This document shows, one piece after another, positions 63,535-64,000 of a stretch of DNA of 64,000 nucleotides (its first letter is position 1; every line of letters starts with the position of its first letter). The position numbers and the translations under genes were made by a program. This stretch comes from Thermocatellispora tengchongensis. GTDB taxonomy: Bacteria; Actinomycetota; Actinomycetes; Streptosporangiales; Streptosporangiaceae. The DNA lies in NCBI RefSeq assembly GCF_014202315.1, contig NZ_JACHGN010000016.1, forward strand, positions 124,001 to 188,000, read 5' to 3'. Under the pieces are notes generated by a model that saw nothing but the letters and a program-made list of their open reading frames with translations, ran no database searches and was not told the DNA's origin.

Positions 63535-64000
63535 ATGATCGACGCAAACGGCACGCCGATTACCGATCGCCCCTCCGCCCAAAGCTCTCCCGCCGGTACT
63601 CGACGGACCCTGCTCGGGACCGCCCTCGGCGCCCTGGCGAGCACAACCGTCCTGGCCGTCCCGGCACACGCTGCGGCGAACCCCTCCGCACAAGACGCCA
63701 ACGGAGTGCGACGCGTGGCCGATCGGGCGATGGACCGCTTCGACCACGGCTGGCGTTCCGGCGACTGGGACCCGTTCCTGGCCCTGTTGACCCCTCGCTT
63801 CTCCTTCTGGTTCCCCGAAGGCCAATGGCGAGGGCGCCACGAAGGCGAGGCCGGGCGGCGCGCCATCGAAGAATGGGCACGCTTCCACGCCGACAACGGC
63901 AACCGCGTGCACGGCGAGCGGACAAACGTGAACACCATGGGCGATCGAGTCCTGTACGAGTACGACTCCCGCGGCGCCTCGCCCTCCACCGCCGGTTACC
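63535..64000 (+). CDS. exported SnoaL-like (NTF2-fold) protein, 3' end outside window
   Basis: The frame opens at ATG 63535 and is still open at the right edge (155 codons seen). The signal peptide has a twin-arginine-like start, GTRRTLLGTALGALAST, and ends near VPAHAA, so Tat export is likely. The NTF2/SnoaL fold begins with RAMDRFDHGWRSGDWDPFLA, then LLTPRFSFWFPEG and the AIEEWARFHADNG helix. Members include polyketide cyclases and limonene-epoxide-hydrolase-like enzymes; substrate unknown. Confidence 0.8.
   Translation, partial: MIDANGTPITDRPSAQSSPAGTRRTLLGTALGALASTTVLAVPAHAAANPSAQDANGVRRVADRAMDRFDHGWRSGDWDPFLALLTPRFSFWFPEGQWRGRHEGEAGRRAIEEWARFHADNGNRVHGERTNVNTMGDRVLYEYDSRGASPSTAGY

Overview
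The window looks like chromosomal DNA from a high-GC, spore-forming type actinomycete. Nearly every gene has G or C at third codon positions and GTG/TTG starts are common. The gene families also fit: an AfsR/SARP regulator, a TipA-type regulator, an Rv2578c-like radical SAM protein, a CU044_5270-type remnant, a Rox-type monooxygenase with a rifamycin-associated element, and an Erm-type methyltransferase. I would guess Streptosporangiales or a neighbouring order; that is inference from gene content, and no rRNA or tRNA gene is present to test it.

Layout. 0-9.4 kb: mixed housekeeping genes (serine hydrolase and a decayed second one, siderophore-interacting protein, nucleoside deaminase, cysteine-desulfurase-like protein, RecD2 helicase, L,D-transpeptidase, GNAT). 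9.4-17.6 kb: a compact sugar locus, with GH36 alpha-galactosidase divergent from a ROK regulator - two CUT1 permeases - binding lipoprotein - secreted GH26 mannanase. Together these fit galactomannan use: the secreted enzyme cuts the mannan backbone, the transporter imports oligosaccharides, and the cytoplasmic GH36 removes galactose. 18-26.6 kb: AfsR-like regulator, RibD-C reductase, radical SAM protein, an HspR-like/Hsp20 pair, SMR transporter, GNAT plus class V aminotransferase, and arylamine N-acetyltransferase. 26.7-34.3 kb: two tyrosine recombinases flank a gene-poor, repeat-bearing interval that also holds an AraC regulator, a lone nuoH, recombinase debris and an Erm-type gene. A dif-like inverted repeat covers the first recombinase's start codon, and the base skew of the + strand flips in this interval. 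34.7-44.6 kb: TipA-like regulator, DUF4037, GNAT-purB, an RND pump with a divergent MarR, and an MFS transporter with a divergent MerR.

44.6-64 kb is an accessory zone. It alternates intact regulator plus oxidoreductase pairs (MerR/SDR, TetR/SDR twice, TetR/NmrA) with wreckage: a truncated 2-hydroxyacid dehydrogenase, a CU044_5270 fragment, a MerR gene split by an IS701-like element with CTAG target duplication, an internally deleted Tn3-family transposase, an internally deleted serine recombinase, an integrase tail, and a resolvase tail fused to a GH15 fragment. A Rox-type rifamycin monooxygenase with an apparent RAE promoter element lies at 59.9-61.5 kb. The last gene, a SnoaL-like exported protein, runs off the right edge.

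Regulatory DNA is unusually legible. Four MerR-family promoters show a palindrome placed in a 19-bp spacer, several TetR-type operators are visible, and long perfect hairpins mark transcription ends at 957-997, 8802-8840, 17578-17610, 23113-23156, 33415-33448 and 38884-38921. No CRISPR array, rRNA, tRNA or biosynthetic gene cluster was seen.
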